A DNA stretch of 64,000 nucleotides, from contig CAVAQT010000008.1 of assembly GCA_963590855.1 (NCBI GenBank), forward strand, positions 1-64,000, written 5' to 3'. Positions 51,208 through 58,966 of this stretch are shown here, one piece after another. This DNA is from Ruminococcus_C sp963590855. Lineage in GTDB: Bacteria; Bacillota; Clostridia; Oscillospirales; Ruminococcaceae. Below the pieces are notes generated by a model. It saw nothing but the letters and a program-made list of their open reading frames with translations, was not told the DNA's origin and made no database searches. Position 1 is the first letter of the stretch. Each line of letters starts with the position of its first letter. Position numbers and translations under genes: made by a program.

Positions 51208-51932
51208 TTATTTTACCTGCAATTGATATCAAAGACGGCAACTGCGTCCGCCTGTTCAAGGGCGATTTCTCCACCGTGGAAAAAGTCGCAGCAGATTATA
51301 TGGAAACCGCAAAGGGCTTTGAAGCCGCCGGCGCAACCTGGATTCACATGGTAGATCTGGACGGCGCCAAAGAGGGCAGACCGGTAAACCAGCATATCTA
51401 TGAAGATGTTGTAGCAAAAACTGGTTTGAAAGTAGAAGTCGGCGGCGGTATCCGGAACCTGGAGACCATCGACACTTACCTGAAAAGCGGCGTCGAACGT
51501 GTGATCCTTGGCTCTGCGGCTCTGAAAAATCCACAGCTGGTGAAGGATGCCGTGCAGAAGTTCGGCAGTCAGCATATTGCAGTGGGCATTGACGCCAAAA
51601 ACGGCATGGTTGCCACAGAGGGCTGGCTGGAAGAATCCGACACAGATTACATCACGCTGGCAAAAGAGATGATCGCAGTTGGTGTGCAGTATTTTATCGT
51701 GACAGATATCGCCAAGGACGGCACACTGTCCGGCGTGAATCTGGAACAGCTGAAAGCTCTGCGGGATGCCACAGAGGGCAAGTGTAACATCATCGCCAGC
51801 GGCGGCGTTCACACCATTGCAGATATTCGCGGCTGCAAAGAACTGGGACTGTACGGTACGATCTGCGGAAAGTCGATCTATAAGGGCACACTGGATCTGC
51901 GGGAAGCCATTGCCCTTGCGGAAGGAGTGTAA
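51204..51932 (+). CDS. hisA: Phosphoribosylformimino-5-aminoimidazole carboxamide ribotide isomerase
   Basis: 242 residues, beta/alpha barrel. LPAIDIKDGNCVRLFKG contains the N-terminal catalytic Asp; HMVDLDGAKEGRPVN, VGGGIRNLET, VTDIAKDGTLSGVN (second catalytic Asp) and IASGGVHTI follow. Isomerises ProFAR to PRFAR. Four-base overlap with hisH and three bases before hisF. Confidence 0.97.
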   Translation: MIILPAIDIKDGNCVRLFKGDFSTVEKVAADYMETAKGFEAAGATWIHMVDLDGAKEGRPVNQHIYEDVVAKTGLKVEVGGGIRNLETIDTYLKSGVERVILGSAALKNPQLVKDAVQKFGSQHIAVGIDAKNGMVATEGWLEESDTDYITLAKEMIAVGVQYFIVTDIAKDGTLSGVNLEQLKALRDATEGKCNIIASGGVHTIADIRGCKELGLYGTICGKSIYKGTLDLREAIALAEGV

Positions 51933-51935
51933 CAT

Positions 51936-52691
51936 ATGCTGGCAAAACGAATCATCCCTTGCCTGGATGTGCGAAACGGCAAGGTTGTCAAAGGCGTAAA
52001 CTTTGAGGGTATCAAAGATGTAGGCGATCCGGTAGAATGCGCCTATGCCTATAATCAGCAGGGTGCAGATGAGATCGTGTTCTATGATATCACTGCGTCC
52101 TATGAAGGCAGAGGTGTCATGCTGGATGTTGTCCGGGAAACGGCAAAGAAAGTGTTCGTCCCTCTGACCGTAGGCGGCGGCATCAAAACGGTAGATGATA
52201 TCCGGGATACACTTCGTGCCGGCGCAGATAAAGTGTCTGTTAACTCTCAGGCAGTGCAGAATCCGCAGCTCATCAAAGACGGCGCTGATATTTTCGGCTG
52301 CCAGTGCATCTGCGTTGGCGTGGATGCCAAAAAGGTCGGCGAAAACAAGTGGACAGTGTTCATTAATGGCGGCCGTGTGGATATGCAGCTGGATCTGGTC
52401 GATTGGGTAAAACAGTGCGAGCAGCTGGGTGCCGGGGAGATCTGCCTGAACTCTATTGATACAGACGGCGTGCGCGGCGGTTTTGATCTGCCGATGCTGA
52501 AAGCGGTCTGCGATGCAGTACAGATTCCGGTTATCGCCAGCGGCGGCGCAGGAAAGCTTTCTGATTTTGCAGATGCTTTCCTGGAAACCGGATGCTCTGC
52601 GGCACTGGCGGCATCTCTGTTCCACTTCCGAGAACTGACAGTCCAGGAAGTCAAAGCAGACTGCCGCGCAAAGGGCATTCCCATGCGGTAA
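51936..52691 (+). CDS. hisF: Imidazole glycerol phosphate synthase, cyclase subunit
   Basis: 251 residues, barrel paralogue of HisA. Catalytic Asp in PCLDVRNGKVVKGVNF; VGGGIKTVDDI, GAGEICLNSIDTDG (second Asp region) and VIASGGAGKLSDFADA are the other conserved blocks. Makes IGP and AICAR from PRFAR with ammonia from HisH. AAGGAGTG-like site at the hisA end. Confidence 0.97.
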   Translation: MLAKRIIPCLDVRNGKVVKGVNFEGIKDVGDPVECAYAYNQQGADEIVFYDITASYEGRGVMLDVVRETAKKVFVPLTVGGGIKTVDDIRDTLRAGADKVSVNSQAVQNPQLIKDGADIFGCQCICVGVDAKKVGENKWTVFINGGRVDMQLDLVDWVKQCEQLGAGEICLNSIDTDGVRGGFDLPMLKAVCDAVQIPVIASGGAGKLSDFADAFLETGCSAALAASLFHFRELTVQEVKADCRAKGIPMR

Positions 52692-52738
52692 CATGAATCC
52701 CAAAGCAGATTCACATAAAAGCAAGGAGGAATGTTCTC

Positions 52739-53110
52739 ATGGTACTTCTGATGATCTGTACATTTCTGATTCCGGTGATCCAGGTGATTGCTGGGTGGAT
52801 GATGCGTTATCACACGCCGAAACAGATCAGCAGCTGGATCGGCTATCGCACCATGCGTTCGACAAAAAATGAAGCTGCCTGGTTCTTTGCCAATCGCTAT
52901 TGCGGAAAACTATGGCTGACTGCCGGCGTTGGAATGCTGGCACTTACGGCAGTTGCCTGCGGATGCAGTCTGTTGCTGTCCCGGAAAGCTGCCGATATGG
53001 TCTCGCTTGTGATGATCGGCGTGCAGACACTGGAAATCCTGCTGACCATTCCCTTTGTAGAAAACGCCCTGAAACAAAACGAAAGAGGAGACACTCATGC
53101 TCAAAATTGA
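52739..53110 (+). CDS. SdpI family membrane protein inserted in the his operon
   Basis: 123 residues with three predicted membrane segments (about 2-20, 57-78, 85-104). The block WIGYRTMRSTKNEAAWFFANRY is the SdpI C-terminal-domain signature (GYRT-x2-S-x-KN-x-x-x-W). SdpI itself gives immunity to the SdpC toxin in Bacillus, but most family members have no known toxin partner and none is seen here. It has a clear AAGGAGGA site and overlaps hisI by 14 bases, so it is co-translated with hisI. Confidence 0.8.
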   Translation: MVLLMICTFLIPVIQVIAGWMMRYHTPKQISSWIGYRTMRSTKNEAAWFFANRYCGKLWLTAGVGMLALTAVACGCSLLLSRKAADMVSLVMIGVQTLEILLTIPFVENALKQNERGDTHAQN

Positions 53111-53450
53111 CATCAACGACTTGGATAAATATTTTCAGAAAGGCGAACTGATTCCGGCAATTGCATTTGATGTGGATACAAAAACCGTTCTGATGCTGGC
53201 ATACATGAACAAGGAAAGCCTGCGCAAAACCCTGGAAACCGGCTACACCTGGTACTGGAGCCGTTCCCGTCAGGAACTGTGGAACAAGGGCGCGACCAGC
53301 GGCCACCTGCAAAAGGTCATCTCCATTTACAGCGACTGCGATGATGACACATTGCTGCTCAATGTCAAGCAGACCGGCGCGGCATGCCATACCGGTTCGT
53401 ACAGCTGCTTTTTCAACGAGATGTACACTGATGATGCGGCAGCGGAATAA
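53097..53450 (+). CDS. hisI: Phosphoribosyl-AMP cyclohydrolase
   Basis: 117 residues, HisI domain only; no HisE pyrophosphohydrolase domain is fused. Motifs: LMLAYMNKESL, TGYTWYWSRSRQELWNKG, SGHLQKV, SDCDDDTLLL and CHTGSYSC with the Cys residues of the zinc site. Opens the adenine ring of PR-AMP. Preceded by GAAAGAGGAG inside the SdpI-family gene. A separate hisE must be elsewhere. Confidence 0.96.
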   Translation: MLKIDINDLDKYFQKGELIPAIAFDVDTKTVLMLAYMNKESLRKTLETGYTWYWSRSRQELWNKGATSGHLQKVISIYSDCDDDTLLLNVKQTGAACHTGSYSCFFNEMYTDDAAAE

Positions 53451-53476
53451 AATTTAGAAAAACAGTCACATTTTTC

Positions 53477-53551
53477 AAAACCTCCGAATACACTGTAGAG
53501 AAGCATCTATCAGGGAACTGATAGGCTTAACAGTGCTGAAGGAGGTTTTTT
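53477..53551 (+). promoter_or_regulatory. Long hairpin that buries the next gene's Shine-Dalgarno and ends in a T-run
   Basis: Outer stem AAAACCTCC (53477-53485)/GGAGGTTTT (53541-53549), middle CACTGT (53491-53496)/ACAGTG (53530-53535), inner AAGC-CTATCAG/CTGATAG-GCTT closed by a GGAA tetraloop (53501-53528). The outer 3' arm is the ribosome binding site of the gene at 53554 and leads into six T. It can act as terminator of the his operon, as a translational lock, or both. Confidence 0.8.
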
Positions 53552-53553
53552 CA

Positions 53554-54321
53554 ATGAGCCAATATCACCCTTTACCGGAACACTGCGCTGACACTGTGCC
53601 CATCAAAGTGAACCGTGTATTTGACAGCTGCAGTGATCGGGATTGTTTCTCGAACATTCAAATATTGATGGATGGGGGAGAACTGCCGCCAAATGTCACC
53701 ATGGTAAAAAGCCGCTGCGTTCGTGTCTCGGATATCTGCATGAACATCGAGCCGGTTCCCTTTAACCGTGGATTCTACTCCATTGATTTAACTTACACAT
53801 TCCGGGTAGAGCTTATGGCATACGAACGTGCATGCAGCAGTCCCGTATTGCTGACCGGTACAGCCTATGCCAGCAAGAATGTGATCCTCTACGGCGGCGA
53901 GAGCAACACACAGACATTTTTCAGCAGCGGCGAACAATTGGGGGACACCAATGCCTGCTGCGAGACCATCAATCTCCCCACCGCAGCGGTGCAGGTCGTT
54001 GCACCCATTGCGCTGGAAGCACGCATCGGTTCGGTTTGTGCAGCAGACGGCACAACGCCGGTTCGCACTGTCATCATGACGCTGGGTCTCTTCTCTGTGG
54101 TAGAGGTGTTCCGTCCGGTAACCATTCTGGTTCCCACTTATGAGTACACCATACCGACCAAGGAATGCCATACGGATACAGAGTCGCCCTGTGCTGTCTT
54201 TGATAAGATCCGTTTTCCGGCAGAGGAGTTTTCACCGGGAACATTGGATGCAGTTCCAAAGGAAAAGACCTGCGGCTGCGGAGAGCCAACAGAATGCGGC
54301 GATATGTCTGCGTCGGAATAA
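53554..54321 (+). CDS. Conserved clostridial cysteine-rich protein, function unknown
   Basis: 255 residues from ATG 53554 behind GGAGG. Thirteen or more cysteines are spread along it (DSCSDRDC, ACCETI, KTCGCGEPTEC). Blocks NIEPVPFNRGFYSIDLTYTF, KNVILYGGES, VTLGLF-like MTLGLFSVVEVFRPV and PTKECHTDTE then PCAVFDKIRFPAEEF recur in clostridial proteins that I recognise but cannot name. There is no signal peptide or membrane segment. With yunB next, a spore-coat or spore-related role is possible but unproven. Expression is probably controlled by the hairpin directly upstream. Confidence 0.75.
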   Translation: MSQYHPLPEHCADTVPIKVNRVFDSCSDRDCFSNIQILMDGGELPPNVTMVKSRCVRVSDICMNIEPVPFNRGFYSIDLTYTFRVELMAYERACSSPVLLTGTAYASKNVILYGGESNTQTFFSSGEQLGDTNACCETINLPTAAVQVVAPIALEARIGSVCAADGTTPVRTVIMTLGLFSVVEVFRPVTILVPTYEYTIPTKECHTDTESPCAVFDKIRFPAEEFSPGTLDAVPKEKTCGCGEPTECGDMSASE

Positions 54322-54327
54322 CGTGTA

Positions 54328-54360
54328 AAACGGGCGGCTGTTTGTCGTCCGTTTCTTGTT
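54328..54360 (+). terminator. Probable terminator after the cysteine-rich gene
   Basis: AAACGGGCGGC (54328-54338) pairs with GTCGTCCGTTT (54344-54354) including two G-U pairs; the following CTTGTTTC tract is only moderately T-rich. Confidence 0.6.
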
Positions 54361-54376
54361 TCATTGAGGGTGGAAA

Positions 54377-55057
54377 ATGCGAAAACAAGTGTATCAAAAA
54401 CGGCGCGCCAGACTGCGCTCCCTGCTGATTTTCTGTACTGCTGCCGGAATCCTGCTCGCCCTGTTCCTGCGGATGGATCGCATGATCCGCCCGGAACTCT
54501 GCGCCGTCTGTGAAAGTGAAACCAAGCGGTTTACCGCCGGACTGATGGCAGACAGCATTTCTGAAGTCCTGCAACAGGAGCAGTTCCAGTACAGCGACTT
54601 TGTGACCATGACATATGACACCTCCGGAAATGTGACAGCCGTTGAAACGAAAACAGATCAGATCAACCGCTTGCAGGCGGCGATCTATCAGGAGGTGCAG
54701 GAAGAACTGGAACAGTGCCGGGATGCGTCTCTCTGCGTCTCTCTGGGAACAGCGTCTGGAGTGTGGCTCTTTGCAGGACACGGGCCGCAGCTTTCGGTTC
54801 GCCTGTTGCCGGTCGGTCATGCTTCTGTTAAGCTCATCAGCGCATTGGAATCCGCAGGCGTGAACCAGACCTGCCATACCATCCGTGTTGAAATTACCGC
54901 CGAAGTCCAGGCGGCGATCCCGTTTTCTAAGGTGACAGCAACGGCGGCCTACGATTGCCTGCTTTCTGAAACTGTTATTGTAGGGAATGTGCCGGATTCT
55001 TATCTGGAATTTGGCAGTGCTGACACACAGTCGGAAAACCGCAATTTTAGAGAATAA
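54377..55057 (+). CDS. yunB: Sporulation protein YunB
   Basis: 226 residues. Basic N terminus, one membrane segment (about 16-33), then an extracytoplasmic or intermembrane domain. ESETKRFTAGLMADSISEVL, MTYDTSGNVTAVETKTDQIN and VPDSYLEF near the end are typical of YunB, a mother-cell sporulation protein controlled by sigma-E in Bacillus. It has GAGGGTGG upstream. No sigma-E promoter could be identified with confidence. Confidence 0.88.
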   Translation: MRKQVYQKRRARLRSLLIFCTAAGILLALFLRMDRMIRPELCAVCESETKRFTAGLMADSISEVLQQEQFQYSDFVTMTYDTSGNVTAVETKTDQINRLQAAIYQEVQEELEQCRDASLCVSLGTASGVWLFAGHGPQLSVRLLPVGHASVKLISALESAGVNQTCHTIRVEITAEVQAAIPFSKVTATAAYDCLLSETVIVGNVPDSYLEFGSADTQSENRNFRE

Positions 55058-55081
55058 AAAATGAAATATTTGTAAAACCAC

Positions 55082-55110
55082 TAGCATATATCCTGATTTT
55101 GTGGTATAAT
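55082..55110 (+). promoter_or_regulatory. Promoter for ligA-gatCAB
   Basis: TAGCAT (55082-55087), 17-base spacer, TATAAT (55105-55110) with TGG before it (extended -10). About 50 bases before ligA. Confidence 0.8.
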
Positions 55111-55163
55111 ACAAGTGTATGCCAAGTGGGCAAATCCAAATGGCGGCACAAGGAGACGTAACC

Positions 55164-57155
55164 ATGGACGAAACGACAGCAAAACAGCGTATTGCAGAGC
55201 TGAAGCAGCTGCTGGAACGCTATAACGAAGAATACTATGTGCAGGATGCTCCGTCCGTAACGGACTATGAGTACGATATGCTGATGCGGGAACTGGAAAC
55301 CCTGGAAGGGGAATATCCCCAGTTTGCAGCAGCAGATTCGCCTACCAAGCATGTGGGCGGCGCAGCATCCAGAACATTTGAAAAGGTGTCCCATGCAGTG
55401 CAGATGATGAGCCTGCAGGATGTTTTTTCTTACGCAGAAATGGATGCTTTTGTACAGCGGTGTCAGGAAGAACTGGTGCATCCGGCATTCAGCGCAGAGC
55501 CGAAGATCGACGGCTTGTCGGTGTCTTTGGAATACACCAACGGCATCTTCACTCGCGGCTCGACCCGCGGAGACGGCTTTGTTGGAGAAGATGTCACAGC
55601 GAACCTGATGACCATTTCCAATATTCCGAAGCAGCTGAAAGACGCGCCGGCATTTCTGGAAGTGCGCGGCGAAGTCTATATGCCGCGGAAAAGCTTTGCG
55701 GCGCTTGTGGAACAGCAGGAGCTAGAAGGCGAAACACCGGCGAAGAATCCCCGTAACGCTGCCGCCGGCTCTCTGCGCCAGAAAAATGCAGCCGTTACGG
55801 CGAAACGCAGCCTGGATATCTGGATCTTCAACATCCAGCAGATCGAGGGCGTGTCTTTGGAAACACATATCGAATCTCTGGAATATCTCAAAAAGCTGGG
55901 CTTCCCCACGGTGATTCCTCATAGCAAGCCGCTGCATACTGCGGAGGAAGTCCGCGCAGAGATCGCGGCGATCGGCGAAGCGAAGCTGCACTATGCCTAT
56001 GACACGGACGGCGTTGTTGTGAAAGTGGATTCCTTTGCACAGCGGGAAGAAATGGGCGCTACATCAAAAGTCCCGAAATGGGCTGCGGCGTTTAAGTTCC
56101 CACCGGAGGAGAAAGAGACTACACTTCGTGAGATCCTGCTGAGCGTTGGCAGAACCGGCGTCATCACACCGGTGGCAATTTTTGATTCGGTACAGCTTGC
56201 CGGAACAGAGGTTTCCCGTGCCACGCTGCATAACCAGGACTTTATCACGGAGCGTGACATCCGTCTTGGAGACACTATCGTTGTCCGAAAGGCAGGGGAG
56301 ATCATTCCGGAAGTGCTGCGCGTGAAAACGCATGCAGACGGCGCAGAACCGTATCATCTGCCGGAACAGTGCCCTGTCTGTCATACGCCTGCGGTGCGCG
56401 ATCCGGATGAAGCGGCGCTGCGCTGCCCGAATCCAGACTGCCCGGCACAGCTGATGAAGCGTATGATTCACTTTGTGTCTAAGGATGCCATGAACATTGA
56501 CGGTCTCGGGCCGCAGAATTTGGCGGCACTTCAGGCAAATGGACTGGTGCACTCTGTAGCAGATCTGTACGCTTTGACCGAATCGGAACTGACAGAACTG
56601 GATCGCTTTGCAGAAAAGTCTGCGGAAAATCTGGTACGCGCCATTGCCGCTTCCAAAGAGAACTCTCTGGATCGCCTGATCTATGCCCTGGGAATCCGCG
56701 GCATCGGCAGTCGTGCCGCAAAACTGCTCTGTGAGCGATTCCCGACCATGGAAGCACTGCTCGGTGCATCTGCTGCGGAGATCCAGGAAATCGATGGATT
56801 CGGAGAGACGATGGCGGAGAGCGTGGTCTCTGCACTGGCAGAACCGCATATGCATCAGCTGATCGAACACCTGCAGGCGGCTGGCTGTAATATGACCTAT
56901 CACGGAACAGCTGTGGAGGACACACGCTTTGCCGGCATGACATTCGTTCTGACTGGAACGCTTTCCACCATGAAACGCAGCGAGGCGAAGGAACTGATCC
57001 TGCGGTACGGCGGAAAGGTCAGCGGCAGCGTTTCCAAAAAAACCACCTTCGTTGTTGCCGGAGAAGCTGCCGGCAGCAAACTGGATAAGGCAAACGAACT
57101 GGGTATTCCGGTACTCAGCGAAGATGAATTTCGTCAAAAAATCAATGAGGATTGA
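55164..57155 (+). CDS. ligA: NAD-dependent DNA ligase LigA
   Basis: 663 residues from ATG 55164 behind AAGGAG. Domain Ia at the N terminus (YYVQDAPSVTDYEYD), nucleotidyltransferase with adenylated Lys114 (EPKIDGLSVSLEY), OB fold, four-Cys zinc finger (CPVC...CPNPDC, about 410-436), HhH region (NIDGLGPQNL; GIRGIGSRAAKLL) and a BRCT domain at about 590-663. Seals nicks in replication and repair. Read-through or coupling to gatC is likely, as only 48 bases separate them. Confidence 0.97.
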   Translation: MDETTAKQRIAELKQLLERYNEEYYVQDAPSVTDYEYDMLMRELETLEGEYPQFAAADSPTKHVGGAASRTFEKVSHAVQMMSLQDVFSYAEMDAFVQRCQEELVHPAFSAEPKIDGLSVSLEYTNGIFTRGSTRGDGFVGEDVTANLMTISNIPKQLKDAPAFLEVRGEVYMPRKSFAALVEQQELEGETPAKNPRNAAAGSLRQKNAAVTAKRSLDIWIFNIQQIEGVSLETHIESLEYLKKLGFPTVIPHSKPLHTAEEVRAEIAAIGEAKLHYAYDTDGVVVKVDSFAQREEMGATSKVPKWAAAFKFPPEEKETTLREILLSVGRTGVITPVAIFDSVQLAGTEVSRATLHNQDFITERDIRLGDTIVVRKAGEIIPEVLRVKTHADGAEPYHLPEQCPVCHTPAVRDPDEAALRCPNPDCPAQLMKRMIHFVSKDAMNIDGLGPQNLAALQANGLVHSVADLYALTESELTELDRFAEKSAENLVRAIAASKENSLDRLIYALGIRGIGSRAAKLLCERFPTMEALLGASAAEIQEIDGFGETMAESVVSALAEPHMHQLIEHLQAAGCNMTYHGTAVEDTRFAGMTFVLTGTLSTMKRSEAKELILRYGGKVSGSVSKKTTFVVAGEAAGSKLDKANELGIPVLSEDEFRQKINED

Positions 57156-57203
57156 TCCGGCGATACGGTTTCGCTGCAATTCTCAAGGAAAGGATTTTTA
57201 TAT

Positions 57204-57473
57204 ATGAAAATTGATATTGCACACATCGCAAAGCTTTCCCGGCTTCATATTGAGCCGGAAAAAATGGACAAGTTTGAAAAGGACATGGCTGCCATTGTGG
57301 ATATGGTAGACCGTCTGCCGGATGTGGAGGATGAACTGACTCTGGACGCAGAGCATCCTATGAAGCTCCGGGAAGATGTGGCTGTGGAACATAAGTTCCG
57401 CCGGGAAGAGATGCTGGCAAATGCACCGGAAGTACAGTCCGGTTGTCTCGTCGTTCCGAAAACGGTAGAATAA
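57204..57473 (+). CDS. gatC: Asp-tRNA(Asn)/Glu-tRNA(Gln) amidotransferase subunit C
   Basis: 89 residues. IAHIAKLSRLHIEPEKMDKF, MVDRLPDVE and MKLREDV match GatC, the belt that holds GatA and GatB together. Behind AAGGAAAGGA. The gatC-gatA-gatB order is the most common arrangement. Confidence 0.95.
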   Translation: MKIDIAHIAKLSRLHIEPEKMDKFEKDMAAIVDMVDRLPDVEDELTLDAEHPMKLREDVAVEHKFRREEMLANAPEVQSGCLVVPKTVE

Positions 57474-57488
57474 GGAGGAAGTACACAA

Positions 57489-58949
57489 ATGAAGCTGTTT
57501 GAAAAAAATGCCGCAGAATTGTCTGCAATGCTGCAAAATAAAGAGTGCAGCGCAGTTGAACTGACTAAGGATGTCCTGGACAGAATCGATGCCAAGGAAT
57601 CGGCTGTAGGCGCTTATGTGACACGCTGTGAGGATTGCCTGGAGCAGGCTGAGGCAGTGGACAATGCCCGCGCAGCCGGCGAAGAACTGCATCCGCTGGC
57701 AGGTATCCCCATCGGCATTAAGGATAACATTTCCACAAAGGGCATCCGCACCACCTGCTCCTCTAAAATGCTGGAAAACTATGTTCCTCCCTTTGATGCA
57801 ACTGTGATGCAGCCGGTTCGCAAGGCTGGCATGGTAATCACCGGTAAAATGAACATGGACGAATTTGCCATGGGTTCTTCCACCGAGACTTCCTACTTCC
57901 ACACCACCCACAATCCGCATAACCTGGACTGTGTTCCGGGCGGTTCTTCCGGCGGCAGCGCAGCAACCGTTGCAGCAGGAGAAGCGATCCTCACCCTGGG
58001 TTCTGATACCGGCGGATCCATTCGTCAGCCGGCATCCCTCTGCGGCGTTGTTGGCCTGAAGCCCACATACGGCAGCGTATCCCGTTACGGTCTGGTGGCA
58101 TTTGCATCCTCTCTGGATCAGATCGGCCCGTTCGGCAAGTCTGTCAAGGATGTTGCCCTGCTCCAGAGCCTGATCCAGGGGCATGACAATATGGATGCCA
58201 CCTCTGCATACCGCACCTATGCCAACCTGTACGAGAACCTGAACGGCAATGTTCAGGGACTGCGCATCGGTGTTCCCAAGGAATATTTCGGCGAGGGCAT
58301 CGACGCAGAGGTCAAGGATGCTGTGTTCGCTGCCATTAAGCTGTTGGAACAGAACGGCGCAGTCATCAAGGAAATTTCCCTGCCCAGCACCGAGTATGCG
58401 ATCAACACCTACTACATCATCGCATCTGCTGAGGCATCTTCCAACCTGGCTCGTTTCGACGGCGTGAAGTACGGCTTCCGTGCAGCAAACTACGATGGCC
58501 TGACGGATATGTATGAAAAAACCAGAAGCGAAGGCTTCGGCGATGAAGTCAAGCGCCGGATCATGCTGGGTACATTCGTGCTGAGTTCTGGTTTCTACGA
58601 TGCCTATTATAAAAAGGCAAAGCTGGTACAGCGCCGCATCGGCCAGGAATTTGCTGCCGCATTCCAGGACTGCGATGTCATCCTGACACCGACTGCACCG
58701 TCCGCTGCATTCCGGATCGGCGAAAATATCGGCGATCCGCTGAAAATGTATTATAGCGATGTCTGCACCGTTACTGTCAATATTGCAGGTCTGCCGGCTG
58801 TCAGCGTTCCGTGCGGAAAGTCTGCGTCCGGTCTGCCGCTGGGAATGCAGCTGATCGGTAATAAGTTTGCAGAGCAGACGATTCTGAATGCCGCATATGG
58901 CTATGAACAGTTGGTAGGCGGTTTTCACGCCATTGCAGAAACCCTTTAA
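57489..58949 (+). CDS. gatA: Asp-tRNA(Asn)/Glu-tRNA(Gln) amidotransferase subunit A
   Basis: 486 residues, amidase-signature glutaminase. The Lys-cisSer-Ser catalytic triad lies in GIPIGIKDNIST, CVPGGSSGGSAATVA and SDTGGSIRQPASLCG. Releases ammonia from glutamine (or asparagine) for GatB. AAGGAGGAAG precedes the start; 17 bases separate it from gatB. Confidence 0.97.
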   Translation: MKLFEKNAAELSAMLQNKECSAVELTKDVLDRIDAKESAVGAYVTRCEDCLEQAEAVDNARAAGEELHPLAGIPIGIKDNISTKGIRTTCSSKMLENYVPPFDATVMQPVRKAGMVITGKMNMDEFAMGSSTETSYFHTTHNPHNLDCVPGGSSGGSAATVAAGEAILTLGSDTGGSIRQPASLCGVVGLKPTYGSVSRYGLVAFASSLDQIGPFGKSVKDVALLQSLIQGHDNMDATSAYRTYANLYENLNGNVQGLRIGVPKEYFGEGIDAEVKDAVFAAIKLLEQNGAVIKEISLPSTEYAINTYYIIASAEASSNLARFDGVKYGFRAANYDGLTDMYEKTRSEGFGDEVKRRIMLGTFVLSSGFYDAYYKKAKLVQRRIGQEFAAAFQDCDVILTPTAPSAAFRIGENIGDPLKMYYSDVCTVTVNIAGLPAVSVPCGKSASGLPLGMQLIGNKFAEQTILNAAYGYEQLVGGFHAIAETL

Positions 58950-58966
58950 GCAGGAGGACGAAACAG

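Noticed and set aside
51213..52724. 503-codon open frame antisense to hisA/hisF
   Set aside because: Shadow of hisA and hisF; no independent signals.
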